From Marinosulfonomonas sp. (GTDB lineage: Bacteria; Pseudomonadota; Alphaproteobacteria; Rhodobacterales; Rhodobacteraceae): a stretch of DNA of 64,000 bases. Under the pieces are notes generated by a model that was not told the DNA's origin, ran no database searches, and worked only from the letters and a program-made list of their open reading frames with translations. The position numbers and the translations under genes are program-made. Shown here piece by piece: positions 48,854-57,640 of the stretch. The DNA is taken from the NCBI GenBank assembly GCA_015488685.1, contig WFNH01000074.1, positions 1 through 64,000 of the forward strand, written 5' to 3'. Each line of letters begins with the position of its first letter. The first letter of the stretch is position 1.

Positions 48854-49441
48854 TTATGTTTTGATAATCTCCAGTTTTTTACCAAGCAACCAGCTGAAAA
48901 ACTGTATAAGGGTAGGAAATTCCTCACCAGAGTAAATCTGGTCAACACCAGTTGGGTGCGTAGTTTCTGGATTAATCTGGTTCCAACATTTTGGGAGTTC
49001 CTTTTCAGGAATGCCACCAACCCGCCTAGCGCCGTTAATAGAATAGCTACCACGGATTTTACAATAACAGCCCCAATCTTTTGGTGGGTAATGAATCTGC
49101 CAAAATGCATGATGCGGTGGCAATATAAGACCGTTAAATTGGTGATGATTTGGGACGGGACAATCGCGATCGGCTCCAAATACCCAAAATTTGCAACCAT
49201 CATTGATTTGTTTTCTGCGCAGCTCCCACAAACTGCGCCGCTCAAGATGACCACGCAGCATTCTAATACGCGACCTGAAAGCACTTTTGTCTTCAGGGCG
49301 AAGTATTTTTTGCCAAGAATACTCTGCGCAGAATGCCAAAACCTCCCGTTCAAAGTCAGTGAAGCCACTATTGAGGTTGCGGGTAATGATCCTTTCGAAC
49401 TCATCCCACTCTTTGGATTTGATTTGCAGGCGCTCATACAT
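48854..49441 (-). CDS. Stand-alone protein homologous to the C-terminal module of MuF head proteins
   Basis: LPPHHAFWQIHYPPKDWGCYCKIRGSYSINGARRVGGIPEKELPKCWNQINPETTHPTGVD aligns with the MuF at 39688-40932; visibly AT-rich against its neighbours. Confidence 0.8.
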   Translation of the reverse strand: MYERLQIKSKEWDEFERIITRNLNSGFTDFEREVLAFCAEYSWQKILRPEDKSAFRSRIRMLRGHLERRSLWELRRKQINDGCKFWVFGADRDCPVPNHHQFNGLILPPHHAFWQIHYPPKDWGCYCKIRGSYSINGARRVGGIPEKELPKCWNQINPETTHPTGVDQIYSGEEFPTLIQFFSWLLGKKLEIIKT

Positions 49442-49508
49442 TTTTGATTCGTCCCAATTGGTTCGAATGTATTTTGATTAAGCGTTTTATTAAATTGCAA
49501 GGATTGCA

Positions 49509-49754
49509 TCACACGAACCCCGCAGCTTCCATTCCGGCACGGAAATTCCGGATCATGTCCAGCGCCTCGAGACTGCTTTCAGCCTCGGTCACTCCGGGGA
49601 CATGCATCCGTCCGGCATCGTATTCGGCAGCCTCATAAAGCCGATTCATAAACGCACTGTCACCGCGCCCGACCAAGGGCTGGCTCATTGCGCTCTGTGG
49701 TCCATCATATACTTTGATCTCGCCATCACCGGTGGCATATGCAAAATATTCCAT
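49509..49754 (-). CDS. Hypothetical phage protein
   Basis: MEYFAYATGDGEIKVYDGPQSAMSQPLV...; early operon. Confidence 0.6.
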   Translation of the reverse strand: MEYFAYATGDGEIKVYDGPQSAMSQPLVGRGDSAFMNRLYEAAEYDAGRMHVPGVTEAESSLEALDMIRNFRAGMEAAGFV

Positions 49755-49756
49755 GA

Positions 49757-50368
49757 TCACACCCCCGCCAGATCAAGCGGGATTGCTGTGCGCACGCCCG
49801 TTTCAGGATCACGTTGATAAAACCGGATATAGGTCTTGGAGCTGTCGGTGCGCACCGCATCCGAAATCGCCTCCATCGCGCGCTGCCATTCGCCATCCTT
49901 GATGTCCAGACGCCGCAGGCCCAGCACACGTCCGGTGTCGATCCGGCCCTCCTTGTTGACCTGAAACGCATGGTTGACCAGTGCATGGATGTTGTCGTTC
50001 AGACCCTCGCTCCAGCGCTCGACACAGCGGTCGATCAATTCCTTGGCGGCATGCAATTCTGGCCCGAATGTCAGCCGGTCAGACACGGCGACCTGCATTT
50101 CAAACGCACCGTCATAGGATTTCAGGGTCATATTGCCCTTTTTCCCACCGATGGTCGCGCCGTAATTCTGCGCCACCATATCGCGCAAGGCCTGTGCTTC
50201 GGACAGGGCGGTTTCCTTGAACGTCGCAAGGGTTTCATTCAATTTAAGCGCTGACATGGCAAGGCGGCGCACCAGTTCGTCTTCCAGCTTGTGTTCCGGC
50301 TTGACCTTTTCTTGCGGCACAAGGTTGCCTTGGGCATCCTGCATATATCCTTCGGGGGTGTCTTTCAT
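49757..50368 (-). CDS. DUF3164-like phage protein
   Basis: YMQDAQGNLVPQEKVKPEHKLEDELV...IGGKKGNMTLKSYDGAFEMQVAVSDRLTFGPELHAAKELID. Confidence 0.88.
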   Translation of the reverse strand: MKDTPEGYMQDAQGNLVPQEKVKPEHKLEDELVRRLAMSALKLNETLATFKETALSEAQALRDMVAQNYGATIGGKKGNMTLKSYDGAFEMQVAVSDRLTFGPELHAAKELIDRCVERWSEGLNDNIHALVNHAFQVNKEGRIDTGRVLGLRRLDIKDGEWQRAMEAISDAVRTDSSKTYIRFYQRDPETGVRTAIPLDLAGV

Positions 50369-50371
50369 TTT

Positions 50372-50578
50372 TCAATCTCCTTTGTTCGGTTGATTGGCGG
50401 CGGATACGGGTGGTTCGGTGGGGTTCAGCCCCAGACAAACCAGCAGCGTTGCCATTGCCTCGATCTCGGCCATTGTCACCAGCGTGACACCGCGTTTACC
50501 AAAGTAATCGACCTTGCCGACACCATTGGCAGCCAGTGCCAGCATTTCGGTCTCTGTCATTGGGGCAGGATCAGTCAT
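50372..50578 (-). CDS. Hypothetical phage protein
   Basis: MTDPAPMTETEMLALAANGVGKVDYFGKRGVTLVTM...; overlaps upstream gene end. Confidence 0.6.
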   Translation of the reverse strand: MTDPAPMTETEMLALAANGVGKVDYFGKRGVTLVTMAEIEAMATLLVCLGLNPTEPPVSAANQPNKGD

Positions 50579-50900
50579 CACATCCTCCGTCATCCAGAAT
50601 GGCGTCGACCAGATCATCGCGAGCGACCTCGGCCAGCAAACGCTTTGCCAGAACGCGCAGCGGGATGCCCCTGCGATCAGCGTGCGGGCGCAGGGCGGCG
50701 GCAGTCTCATGGTTGATATGCGCGTAACCGGCTGTTTGGTTGGGTCTGCCATTGGTGAATTTCGGGATGCGCATTCCGGCGCGGCGGGCGGCACTGATAT
50801 ACTGGTAAACCGTGTCCGGTGCGCAATTCAGGCGCACCGCAATATCGCAGGGCTGGACGCGCTGGTGTGCCAGATCTATGACGCGTTGCTTGGTGCTCAT
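50571..50900 (-). CDS. HTH DNA-binding phage protein
   Basis: VIDLAHQRVQPCDIAVRLNCAPDTVYQYISAARRAG. Confidence 0.7.
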   Translation of the reverse strand: MSTKQRVIDLAHQRVQPCDIAVRLNCAPDTVYQYISAARRAGMRIPKFTNGRPNQTAGYAHINHETAAALRPHADRRGIPLRVLAKRLLAEVARDDLVDAILDDGGCDD

Positions 50901-51268
50901 CACACGCCCCCTTTCTGGTTGCGCGGGCAGCGCGCACAGGCGCGGTACATCCGCACCCGCATCGCATTGACATTGACGAACCGGCGGGCCTTCATGCGCC
51001 AGTCCTGACAATCGTTGGCCGGTATCCGCCCCAATGCAGGGCACTCGATAACGGCCGACATGAACACCCCTTGAACCAGTTCTTCAACGGCACTTAAATC
51101 GCCGGGGTATTTGCGCCGCAGAACCTGACTGATCATTGCGGCAGAACGGTTCATGGCCTTGGCCACCCTGTTTTGTGAGGTTGCTGCGCATTCCAGTGCG
51201 AGGCGTTCCACCCAATCCGGCAGATCGTCCCCCCATGCCTTATGGGCTGTTTCGACAGGGCCGCTCAT
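50900..51268 (-). CDS. HTH protein with C-terminal Cys motif
   Basis: TSQNRVAKAMNRSAAMISQVLRRKYPGDLSAVEELVQGVFM...CARCPRN. Confidence 0.7.
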   Translation of the reverse strand: MSGPVETAHKAWGDDLPDWVERLALECAATSQNRVAKAMNRSAAMISQVLRRKYPGDLSAVEELVQGVFMSAVIECPALGRIPANDCQDWRMKARRFVNVNAMRVRMYRACARCPRNQKGGV

Positions 51269-51837
51269 AGCCGGCCACCGGCGATATGGGTGAATTCGTC
51301 ACGATTGGAATCGTATACAGCACGGATGCGCTTCTCGACGGGTGGTTTGGGACCGGTGTTGTTGATCAGCCGGTACAGCGGGTCGCGCCGCCCGGGAATG
51401 GCCTTTTCCACCACCCGCAAGTAACCGGCGCGCAGCAACATGCGGCAATATTCCTTCGCGGCCTGATCGGTTACATCCACTTCGTCTGTGGTGGAGTGGA
51501 TGGCCAGGTCGACAGGTGAAAACTGTTTCATCATCCGCATTGTCCGCCATAGGTTGCCCTGAATGGTCTGGTTCGGAACCGCACTCATATCCGTGCGAAA
51601 GCTGGGTGGCAGTGGCGCATGTTTGCCGGTCACCCTGTAAAACCGCTTCTTGTGTTCCGATCTGACAATCCGGATCAGTTTTTCTTTTTCCCACTGGTAA
51701 ATCCAGTTCTGCGCGGTCGAGGCGGCACAACCGGTTGCACGGGCAATGTCCTCGGCCCTGAACTCTGTCTGGCTCTGGATATAATCCCATGCGGCCTCCC
51801 GAAGGCCGGTTTTGTTCTGGTCTGGAATAATGGTCAT
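51265..51837 (-). CDS. HTH-containing phage protein
   Basis: FRAEDIARATGCAASTAQNWIYQWEKEKLI. Confidence 0.7.
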   Translation of the reverse strand: MTIIPDQNKTGLREAAWDYIQSQTEFRAEDIARATGCAASTAQNWIYQWEKEKLIRIVRSEHKKRFYRVTGKHAPLPPSFRTDMSAVPNQTIQGNLWRTMRMMKQFSPVDLAIHSTTDEVDVTDQAAKEYCRMLLRAGYLRVVEKAIPGRRDPLYRLINNTGPKPPVEKRIRAVYDSNRDEFTHIAGGRL

Positions 51838-52577
51838 GCCAGTTTCCTCCGTGGTGCCGGAGCCTCGCCGGTAAAGAAGGTGGCGCTGCCCCAGTCTGCC
51901 TGACTGACAGCCTTCAGACCGCGCGTTTGTGCAAATTCATGGACGCGGCCCAGATTGATGCACATGCGGCGGATCGATTTGTTGCTGACTTTCAGCAGGT
52001 GGGATTTCAGCCCCTCCGACAAATTGATGCCGGGGCAATAAAGCGGGGCCAGATGTTCCAGATCGTCCGCATTTCCGGGCAGAGCGCCAACCCAGTCCAG
52101 CATCCGGCCGTGAACCCGTTCCCATGCCTGCAGTTTTTGCGGTAACAGTTCCTCTCCGATCAAAATGACTGTCGCGCCAGAACCCTCGTAGATATCGCGC
52201 ACAATCTCGACCATGTTGCGGGTGACCAGATGGTCGGCCTCGTCGATCAGCAGCGGGCGTCCTGTGCGCGCCAGCTCCTCTGAAACCTGATCCACCATAT
52301 CGGCAATTGTGCGGGCCGGTTTTACGCCTTGGTCGATCAGGATCGCTTCGCACAGCTTCTTTGCCGTCCATGCCGATTTCACCTGCACCTGATAGGCGTC
52401 AAACTTGTTGGCTGCATAGATGGCGGCGGTGGTTTTGCCATAGCCGCTCGGGCCATAGAATACCGCCATCCCCGGCAGGCCGACCATCCGCGTCTCGACA
52501 CGGTTGATCAGCGCCACCAGCGCCGCCACATTGCGCAGCGGGGCCACACTGTTGAATAATCTGGTATCGTCTGTCAT
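51834..52577 (-). CDS. Transposition AAA+ ATPase, MuB-like
   Basis: MAVFYGPSGYGKTTAAIYAA (Walker A), RPLLIDEADHLV (Walker B). Confidence 0.92.
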   Translation of the reverse strand: MTDDTRLFNSVAPLRNVAALVALINRVETRMVGLPGMAVFYGPSGYGKTTAAIYAANKFDAYQVQVKSAWTAKKLCEAILIDQGVKPARTIADMVDQVSEELARTGRPLLIDEADHLVTRNMVEIVRDIYEGSGATVILIGEELLPQKLQAWERVHGRMLDWVGALPGNADDLEHLAPLYCPGINLSEGLKSHLLKVSNKSIRRMCINLGRVHEFAQTRGLKAVSQADWGSATFFTGEAPAPRRKLA

Positions 52578-52590
52578 TATTACCTCCGTA

Positions 52591-54783
52591 CTACTGCTCA
52601 ATATCGCCGCCGCTGGGCCTCTGACCGCCCACGGCGGCACCTCTTGCGAGATACCTGTCCCCGAAATCCTCCCACATGCCGCGCTCGGCTGCGTATTCGG
52701 GCTGTGTCTGATAAATGGATAGCCAGCGCTGCTGGTCGGCCGTGACCGGCTCTCCGGCCTCAAGGCGGCGCTCAAGCTGCAATGCCCGACTAAACCGCTC
52801 CTTTGGGGTCTCTACCGGATCAGGCTGGTCACGATGCGCGGCGATATCGGCAACAATCGCCGCTTGTGCGGCTGCCACATCTGCCCCCACCGGCTCCGGC
52901 TTGCTGATCTTTGCCGGTTTGTCGAAAACCGGACGCACAACCTTGGCCTCGACCGGATCGGCAGCGGGCATGGCGACCGCATCCAGCGCATTGCCGATTT
53001 CGGCAGCGCGCAGTTTGCGATGTGCGGCAAGGGCGTCCTTCTCGGCACGCAGCCAGTTCTTGCGCGCTTTGGAATGCGCGCGGGCCTCGGCCATATCGAA
53101 GAAACCGGCCTTCAGTTTGCATGGTGCAAAGCCCAGATAGGCGTTGTCAGCGGAATAGATGTGGATGCCGGAAAACAGATCGGCCGGATCAAAGCGGGCA
53201 ATGATGCGCTCACCGGCAATGTCCTGCATCCATTCGGCGTAATATTCGTTTTTCTGGAATTTGACCAACCCTGTGCTGCTGTTGGCGCGCAGGCCCTCGG
53301 CTCCCAGCAGCCACAACCGGCGCTGTTCGGCAGTCGCCTTGCGGATCGGTGCCGTGGCATAGCTTTCATCGAACACCTCGGCAAATGACCGGCCCCATGC
53401 AACCTCGGACCTGCGCCCTTGGCGGGTGTTGTGTTCCTCGATGCCTTCGGCCAGCACTGTCAGGAATTCGTCCAGATCAATCGCACGCGAGCCGTAATCC
53501 TCGGGCTTGGCATCGGGCCGGTTGCCGGTATAGGCCCCGTCGAACCTCGGATCCTTGGCGATGTTGTCACACATGTCGCGGAACGCCCGCTCGATGGGTT
53601 TTGACTGGCCGGAATAGGGTGTGGCCCAATGGACCTCGCTGCCCATCGCCACAAACAGGCCCTGCACATCATCCTCGCGGACGCGAAACCGGTAACGTGT
53701 CGGGGTGCCGCCAGTCAGGGCTTTGGCAGCAAATTCACGGCCGTTATCCAGCAGGATATGATCCGGAATTCCGAAATCCTCGATCATATCGCCAAAACAT
53801 AGGGTCACGGCGGCAGAGTTCGGCGTCATATCCACGCGCCACGACAGTATCCGGCCCGAAAATATATCCTGAAACGCCACCATTTGCGGGCGGGTGACCA
53901 GACCTTCGCCGGAATTGCTTCCCGGCTCGGCGGGCCATCGCACAAACACGTCGAATTTGTGGAAATCAGCATTGACTGCCTCAAGAGCATGCAATGCGGT
54001 CTTGTCGCGGGTCTGGCTGGGATACAGCCGTTTGAGGGCGTCCACCCCTTTGCGGGCCAGCACCATTGTTGGTTGGCTGACCTCCTGTTTCAACCAGCGG
54101 CGCAGGGTGCGCTCCGGCGCGATGGCCCAGCCATTGGATTTGGCCACTCGTACAGCGCGGCGGTAGCAACTTGAAAAGCTTGGGCCTGCGGGGCGCAGGT
54201 AGTCTGATTTCAACTGATCCCAGAATTCCAGACTGAATTCGGTCTTCTTGGCCGGTTTGCGGGCAGCGGCACGGTGGCGCGGGGCAAGGTGTGGCAGGCG
54301 GTCATCCGCCCGCACACCTTCGATCAGTGCGAACCAGTTCCACAGGGTCTTTTCCGAGACGCCTGTCACACCGGCCACTTCCGATACCGCCAAAAACTTG
54401 GTGGTGCCGCTGGCAACCATTGCTTCGACCATCTGGACCCGCCGCAACCGGTCTGCGGCCTTCGATTTCACACTGTCCGGCAGCTCGTCATACCACGCCC
54501 AGATATCGTCGCGGCTTAGGGCTGCCGTTGCGGGTTTGACCCGATCCTGCGGGGCCGCTTCGGCCAGCAGCTTCTTTTGTGCGGCGATCGGGAATAGTTT
54601 CCAGTGATATTCCCAGCCACCGCCCCGTCCGGCCCGACGACGCGCATGCTGCGGATCATTGCGCCAGCCCTGTTTCTTGACCTGATTTTCGACGCCCTGA
54701 CGACTGGAAGGCATGTCCGGCAGGCGGGCGGCGGCGATCTCGGCGGCTGTCCACCAGATTTGTGTCGGGGCGGCGGCACTCAT
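52591..54783 (-). CDS. Transposase, MuA-like (DDE)
   Basis: WWTAAEIAAARLPDMPSSRQGVENQVKKQGW N-terminal domain; integrase core PDHILLDNGREFAAKAL. Confidence 0.94.
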   Translation of the reverse strand: MSAAAPTQIWWTAAEIAAARLPDMPSSRQGVENQVKKQGWRNDPQHARRRAGRGGGWEYHWKLFPIAAQKKLLAEAAPQDRVKPATAALSRDDIWAWYDELPDSVKSKAADRLRRVQMVEAMVASGTTKFLAVSEVAGVTGVSEKTLWNWFALIEGVRADDRLPHLAPRHRAAARKPAKKTEFSLEFWDQLKSDYLRPAGPSFSSCYRRAVRVAKSNGWAIAPERTLRRWLKQEVSQPTMVLARKGVDALKRLYPSQTRDKTALHALEAVNADFHKFDVFVRWPAEPGSNSGEGLVTRPQMVAFQDIFSGRILSWRVDMTPNSAAVTLCFGDMIEDFGIPDHILLDNGREFAAKALTGGTPTRYRFRVREDDVQGLFVAMGSEVHWATPYSGQSKPIERAFRDMCDNIAKDPRFDGAYTGNRPDAKPEDYGSRAIDLDEFLTVLAEGIEEHNTRQGRRSEVAWGRSFAEVFDESYATAPIRKATAEQRRLWLLGAEGLRANSSTGLVKFQKNEYYAEWMQDIAGERIIARFDPADLFSGIHIYSADNAYLGFAPCKLKAGFFDMAEARAHSKARKNWLRAEKDALAAHRKLRAAEIGNALDAVAMPAADPVEAKVVRPVFDKPAKISKPEPVGADVAAAQAAIVADIAAHRDQPDPVETPKERFSRALQLERRLEAGEPVTADQQRWLSIYQTQPEYAAERGMWEDFGDRYLARGAAVGGQRPSGGDIEQ

Positions 54784-55655
54784 TCTGTGTCGCCTCCGTC
54801 AACGGAATCGCAAAGCGGATCCCAGACCAGTTCGTAAAGCTCAGTTCCAGCAGCACCCACAAACCGGCGCTTGGCCGCTTTCGGGGCGCGTTTCCAAGCG
54901 GTTAACAGGGCTTTGAAACTGTCTTCAACAGGGTCTTTAACAACGGGTTTTTCGCCATTGCTTACAGCGGCAAAATTCCGGCGGGCGGTGGCGGCATTCT
55001 TCACATGACCACCCGCCAGCATTTTGACGATATAGTCGCGCTCCTGCGGGTCAGTGGCTTTCCCGATTTCTGCCAAATCTTTCAATGCAACCGGTTTGCT
55101 GGCAGACCGCAAGGTTGCCACTTCCGCTGGCAGAAGATTGCTGCCAGCCGATACCAACCGGTGTATCTGTCGCTCTGACAGCCCGAATTTCTCGGCTGTC
55201 GATGTGGTGAATGACACGATGTCAGGGACCAGATTTCCAGTATGCTGATTGCCGCGAAATCCGCCCTGCGCCATTTCCGGATGCAGCTTTTCAAAGAGGC
55301 GTTTGCGTTCTGCGAGAAAAACAGCACTATCAAGCGCGCCCAGTTCTGCACCGGCCAGATTGTCATCCAGCTCCATCATCCGCGCCCAATCGTCAGAGCA
55401 GTCATAAATCTTTGCCGGAACCTTGCGACCCGTGCGGCGACAGGCTTCTAACCGGTGTGCTCCGGCGACCAATACCAACCGGTTGTCCTGATGACGGACC
55501 TTCCGCACGATGATTTCATCTTTCAATAGATGCAATGCCTCGACAGAGGCCATCACGCTTTGAACGCCGGACTCTGACACCGGACGCAGACGGTTCTCTA
55601 CAGCGACAACTTCCGGATCCAGTTCTGTCACCTCGATCAGTCGTGCTTCACGCAT
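54780..55655 (-). CDS. ParB/RepB-like nuclease-domain protein
   Basis: NRLVLVAGAHRLEACRRTGRKVPAKIYD; C-terminal HTH-like FGLSERQIHRLVSAGSNL. Confidence 0.85.
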   Translation of the reverse strand: MREARLIEVTELDPEVVAVENRLRPVSESGVQSVMASVEALHLLKDEIIVRKVRHQDNRLVLVAGAHRLEACRRTGRKVPAKIYDCSDDWARMMELDDNLAGAELGALDSAVFLAERKRLFEKLHPEMAQGGFRGNQHTGNLVPDIVSFTTSTAEKFGLSERQIHRLVSAGSNLLPAEVATLRSASKPVALKDLAEIGKATDPQERDYIVKMLAGGHVKNAATARRNFAAVSNGEKPVVKDPVEDSFKALLTAWKRAPKAAKRRFVGAAGTELYELVWDPLCDSVDGGDTE

Positions 55656-55878
55656 CCTTCGGCCCTTCCAACATCGTATAATAAAACCGGCGCGATCCGT
55701 TTACGATCCGCGCCTCGCAGTCGATCACCGCGCCGTGCTGGCGCAGCTCCGCCACACAGGCATTCACCGCCATCACATGTGCCCGCCGCACGATGTCGCG
55801 CGTTGTATGGGGCTGGCCGTCCTTCAGTAGACGCAGAACCCGTTGCAGGCGGGGAGATGTCAGCGTTGCAGCGTGCAT
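55648..55878 (-). CDS. Winged-helix-like small protein
   Basis: LQRVLRLLKDGQPHTTRDIVRRAHVMAVNACVAELRQHGAVIDCEA. Confidence 0.7.
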   Translation of the reverse strand: MHAATLTSPRLQRVLRLLKDGQPHTTRDIVRRAHVMAVNACVAELRQHGAVIDCEARIVNGSRRFYYTMLEGPKDA

Positions 55879-56153
55879 GGATCAATCATCTCCTTGCCCA
55901 GCCCGTTATGACCACAATTGCGACACAACCGGTTGTGAATGCCCTCGGACAAAAACGTGTTGCCGCAACACATGCACTTGCGCTTGGTGGTGGCTTCGCG
56001 TTTTTTCTTGTCGCGGTTCAGCGTGTCGCAATAGCTTTCGGCCAGTGGCCGTCCGGTGTAAAATCCGCTCTCGCGTTCATTGGTGCTGCCGTTGTAAACA
56101 GCGTATTCAACACGCCCGTTTCGCCTGACCCCGCGAACCTCGAAATCCTTCAT
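55860..56153 (-). CDS. Zinc-ribbon hypothetical protein
   Basis: CMCCGNTFLSEGIHNRLCRNCG. Confidence 0.7.
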   Translation of the reverse strand: MKDFEVRGVRRNGRVEYAVYNGSTNERESGFYTGRPLAESYCDTLNRDKKKREATTKRKCMCCGNTFLSEGIHNRLCRNCGHNGLGKEMIDPCTLQR

Positions 56154-56383
56154 TTCGGCCCCCCGTATGTTACTGCCAGAAATTCAGCGAGATCATCGAG
56201 AACACCGGCCGTGGCCAGTGCGTTAAGCTCGACCATGATCCGGTCAACCGCGCGGGTGTAATCCTTGATCGCCTGATCCAGCTCGCCCCGATGCAGGCTT
56301 GTATCCATGATATGCTTGGCTGTGATCGCCTTCACCCGCTCGCAACAGATGGTCGCAAACCGGCCTTCCGGACAAATGCTCAT
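56150..56383 (-). CDS. Hypothetical phage protein
   Basis: MSICPEGRFATICCERVKAITAKHIMDTSLHRGELDQAIKDYTRAVDRIM. Confidence 0.55.
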   Translation of the reverse strand: MSICPEGRFATICCERVKAITAKHIMDTSLHRGELDQAIKDYTRAVDRIMVELNALATAGVLDDLAEFLAVTYGGPK

Positions 56384-56691
56384 GACAAAACCCACCCGAT
56401 AAGCAGAAACCCGTAGATCGCAGCCGCCAGAGACAGCAACGCCAGCACATCCCCGACCCAGCTGTCCTCGATCCGGCGGGCAGCCCCAGCCACCCACCGC
56501 CAGCCCGCCCTCAGGGAGGGGAAGGACGGGCCAGCAACGCCGCGCAAGCGCGGGTCCGGAGTGGATGGGGGTGAAAGATCGGCAGCCTCTAGTTCTGCCC
56601 GCCGTTTTGCGGCATAGTCCTTGGCTGCCTGCAAATCGAAAAATCCTGCTTTCAACATCATCCACACTCCATCTCGAAGGCCGCGCGACAC
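56380..56691 (-). CDS. Hypothetical membrane protein
   Basis: C-terminal TM VLALLSLAAAIYGFLLIGWVL. Confidence 0.5.
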   Translation of the reverse strand: MSRGLRDGVWMMLKAGFFDLQAAKDYAAKRRAELEAADLSPPSTPDPRLRGVAGPSFPSLRAGWRWVAGAARRIEDSWVGDVLALLSLAAAIYGFLLIGWVLS

Positions 56692-56863
56692 AGCATATGC
56701 CCGTGTCGGCCGATTTCATTCGAGGCGGCAGCGATTGCCCCGCCCAGTTTTGCGTCATGAATGCCGGTGATGATCTCGGTGGCGAAGGCGATCTTTTCCC
56801 GATCGCTCATCCCCTCAAGCGCCACATGCGCCATTGTCACAGCCGGAACCTTGCGGATTAACA

Positions 56864-57352
56864 TCACGCCACCTCCTTTTGCTTGTCTGATTTCGGGGGG
56901 CGTGGAATACCTTCTGGCCATTCCAGACTTTCAGGCCATTTTTCGGAGAACAGGGCTAGGGATTTGAAATAATACTTTTCCCGACACCCACTTAACTTGT
57001 CACGACTCAGCCTCTTCAACAGCCCGAACACAGCGTATGCGTCGTAATAATCAAGGACATCAGAGTTTATTGGAGCGCCGCGTCCGCTCTTTATATCCCG
57101 CCAGCAAAGCTCTCTCCCGCGATGAACCCCAATAATACGGGCAATAGTGCGCAGGTGATCAGCCATCTCTAGCTGTTTCGCCTCGTTTGGAGTGCGCATA
57201 ATACGGGGCTGCGGGCGAACTGGGCGTGCAAGCTCTAGAATTTCCCGCCCAAGCTCCGGACATACCCAAAAGGCGATCCTGCGACGTATACCCATCACGC
57301 CACCTCCTGCTTCTGTTCTGATTTCGGGGTGCGTGGAATACCTTCCGGCCAT
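56864..57352 (-). CDS. Hypothetical early phage protein with WPExLEWPEGIPRPPKS tail
   Basis: Tail duplicated in the upstream gene 57295-57552. Confidence 0.6.
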   Translation of the reverse strand: MAGRYSTHPEIRTEAGGGVMGIRRRIAFWVCPELGREILELARPVRPQPRIMRTPNEAKQLEMADHLRTIARIIGVHRGRELCWRDIKSGRGAPINSDVLDYYDAYAVFGLLKRLSRDKLSGCREKYYFKSLALFSEKWPESLEWPEGIPRPPKSDKQKEVA

Positions 57353-57552
57353 TCCAGATCTTCAGGCCAGTGGTCCGAAAACCACTGGAACAACCTGCTG
57401 GCTGTCCGCGTGCGACAATCGCCGTTTGGCTTCATCAGGTTTTTGAAGAAATCGCCTTTTCCAAGCGCCCGCATAGAGATTGCAAAATGCGTAACCCCTT
57501 CGTGCGCGGCCATCTGCTCGGCCAGTTTTATAAGTGCGTTTTTCTGTTCCAT
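57295..57552 (-). CDS. First early gene product (Ner-position), hypothetical
   Basis: MEQKNALIKLAEQMAAHEGVTHFAISMRALGKGDFFKNLMK...; divergent from repressor across the operator region. Confidence 0.65.
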   Translation of the reverse strand: MEQKNALIKLAEQMAAHEGVTHFAISMRALGKGDFFKNLMKPNGDCRTRTASRLFQWFSDHWPEDLEWPEGIPRTPKSEQKQEVA

Positions 57553-57640
57553 ACCGCCTTATAGCCTGTAGCGGCCCTCGCAGTCAAGCCGCTACAGGCT
57601 ATTGCATTGCTGTTTTAGCCGCTACAGGCTATTAAGCGAT
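57553..57640. promoter_or_regulatory. Repressor operator/early promoter region with three 13-bp sites
   Basis: CCGCTACAGGCTA at 57589-57601 and 57619-57631 (+) and its reverse complement at 57562-57574. Confidence 0.8.
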
